A stretch of 14,927 nt of DNA from JBOIBN01 sp050739575 (GTDB lineage Bacteria > Pseudomonadota > Gammaproteobacteria > JAKDMP01), in assembly GCA_050739575.1 (NCBI GenBank), contig JBOIBN010000056.1, forward strand, positions 1 to 14,927, written 5' to 3'. Under the pieces are notes generated by a model. The model did not search any database. It had not been told where the DNA came from and saw only the letters and a program-made list of their open reading frames with translations. Below are positions 14,309 to 14,927 of the stretch, piece after piece (the stretch's first letter is position 1; the number at the start of each line of letters is the position of its first letter). A program made the position numbers and the translations under genes.

Positions 14309-14927
14309 TCACGCAGGAACGCGGCGGATGCGGGCGCCGAGCTGCGCGAGTTTTTCTTCGATGCACTCATAACCTCGATCTATGTGATAAATACGATCCA
14401 CTACCGTTGTTCCCTCCGCGACGAGTCCGGCGAGCACGAGACTCGCCGAGGCGCGCAAATCCGTCGCCATTACGGGCGCCGCCTTGAGATTCGACACGCC
14501 GCTGGTGAAGGCGGTGTTGCCTTCGAGGCTGATCTCGGCGCCCATGCGCACCAACTCCTGCACATGCATGAAGCGGTTTTCGAACACGGTTTCGGTAATC
14601 GTACCGGCGCCCTCGGCAACAGTATTCAGAGCCGTGAATTGAGCCTGCATGTCGGTGGGAAACTCCGGATACGGTGCCGTGCGGAGCGAAACGGCCTGGG
14701 GCCGACGCCCCTCCATGTCGAGTTCGATCCAGTCCCCGTCGGTCGTGATCTTCGCGCCGGCCTCCGTGAGTTTGAGCAATATGGCCTCGACCATGGCCGG
14801 ACGGGTGCGCTTGACCTTGACACGACCGCCGGTCAGGGCGCCGGCGACGAGATAGGTGCCGGTCTCGATCCGGTCCGGCAACACATCGTAGTGGGTACCG
14901 TGCAGGGACTCCACGCCTTGAATGCGC
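14309..14927 (-). CDS. murA: UDP-N-acetylglucosamine 1-carboxyvinyltransferase, C-terminal part
   Basis: First committed enzyme of peptidoglycan synthesis (enolpyruvyl transfer to UDP-GlcNAc). About 206 codons are visible, running in from beyond the right edge. They include GVESLHGTHYDVLPDRIETGT, YPEFPTDMQAQF, ITETVFENRFMH, DLRASASLVLAGL and the terminal IDRGYECIEEKLAQLGARIRRV, all strongly MurA. The catalytic Cys loop lies in the missing N-terminal half. The stop at 14309 is 37 nt from the sspA start with no visible terminator, so sspAB may be read from the murA transcript. This neighbour pair is not the common one, since sspAB usually follow cytochrome bc1 (petABC) genes. Confidence 0.96.
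   Translation of the reverse strand, partial: RIQGVESLHGTHYDVLPDRIETGTYLVAGALTGGRVKVKRTRPAMVEAILLKLTEAGAKITTDGDWIELDMEGRRPQAVSLRTAPYPEFPTDMQAQFTALNTVAEGAGTITETVFENRFMHVQELVRMGAEISLEGNTAFTSGVSNLKAAPVMATDLRASASLVLAGLVAEGTTVVDRIYHIDRGYECIEEKLAQLGARIRRVPA

Overview
This looks like chromosomal DNA from a GC-rich gammaproteobacterium. The evidence is a bioC/bioH-type biotin operon, the SspA/SspB pair and MurA, with about 60-70% GC in the housekeeping genes. Xanthomonadales or Nevskiales-like lineages would fit, but I cannot fix the genus from sequence alone. Every gene I can support lies on the minus strand, so the reading order runs from the high-coordinate end to the low one.

Housekeeping half (about 7440-14927). 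In transcription order: the 3' end of murA (peptidoglycan precursor synthesis), sspA and sspB (stringent starvation protein / ClpXP adaptor, overlapping by 3 nt), then a complete biotin operon bioB-bioF-bioH-bioC-bioD-bioA. The bio genes are packed with overlaps of 4, 8, 14 and 11 nt, and with 1 nt between bioC and bioD. BioC and BioH prime and release the pimeloyl chain, BioF, BioA and BioD build dethiobiotin, and BioB inserts sulfur, so the whole late pathway is encoded here. A 10-bp perfect hairpin follows bioA immediately.

Accessory half (1-7439). After a 446-bp intergenic region with a good sigma70-like promoter comes one very large gene for an exported SpvB/FG-GAP/RHS-repeat protein. 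It is read as two frames (6993-5749 and 5924-1035) because of a run of eight G residues at 5884-5891. With seven G residues the frames join into one 1,985-residue protein. Its last 206 residues follow the conserved DPLGL of the RHS core and have much lower GC (about 45-48% against about 73% in the core). They look like an exchangeable C-terminal tip. Two bases after the stop, with its Shine-Dalgarno inside the end of the RHS gene, starts a small unknown secreted protein with four cysteines. Together these form a candidate polymorphic effector and cognate immunity/partner pair.

The low-coordinate end (126-500) is a dense repeat field: three REP-like hairpins (two with GTAG heads), a 62-bp tandem duplication, and a 9-bp minisatellite. 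It lies just upstream of the 5' end of a REP-associated tyrosine transposase (RAYT) gene that runs off the window.

The most interesting parts are the homopolymer-interrupted RHS gene, its low-GC tip with the unknown secreted neighbour, and the REP/RAYT repeat field that abuts the neighbour's stop codon.
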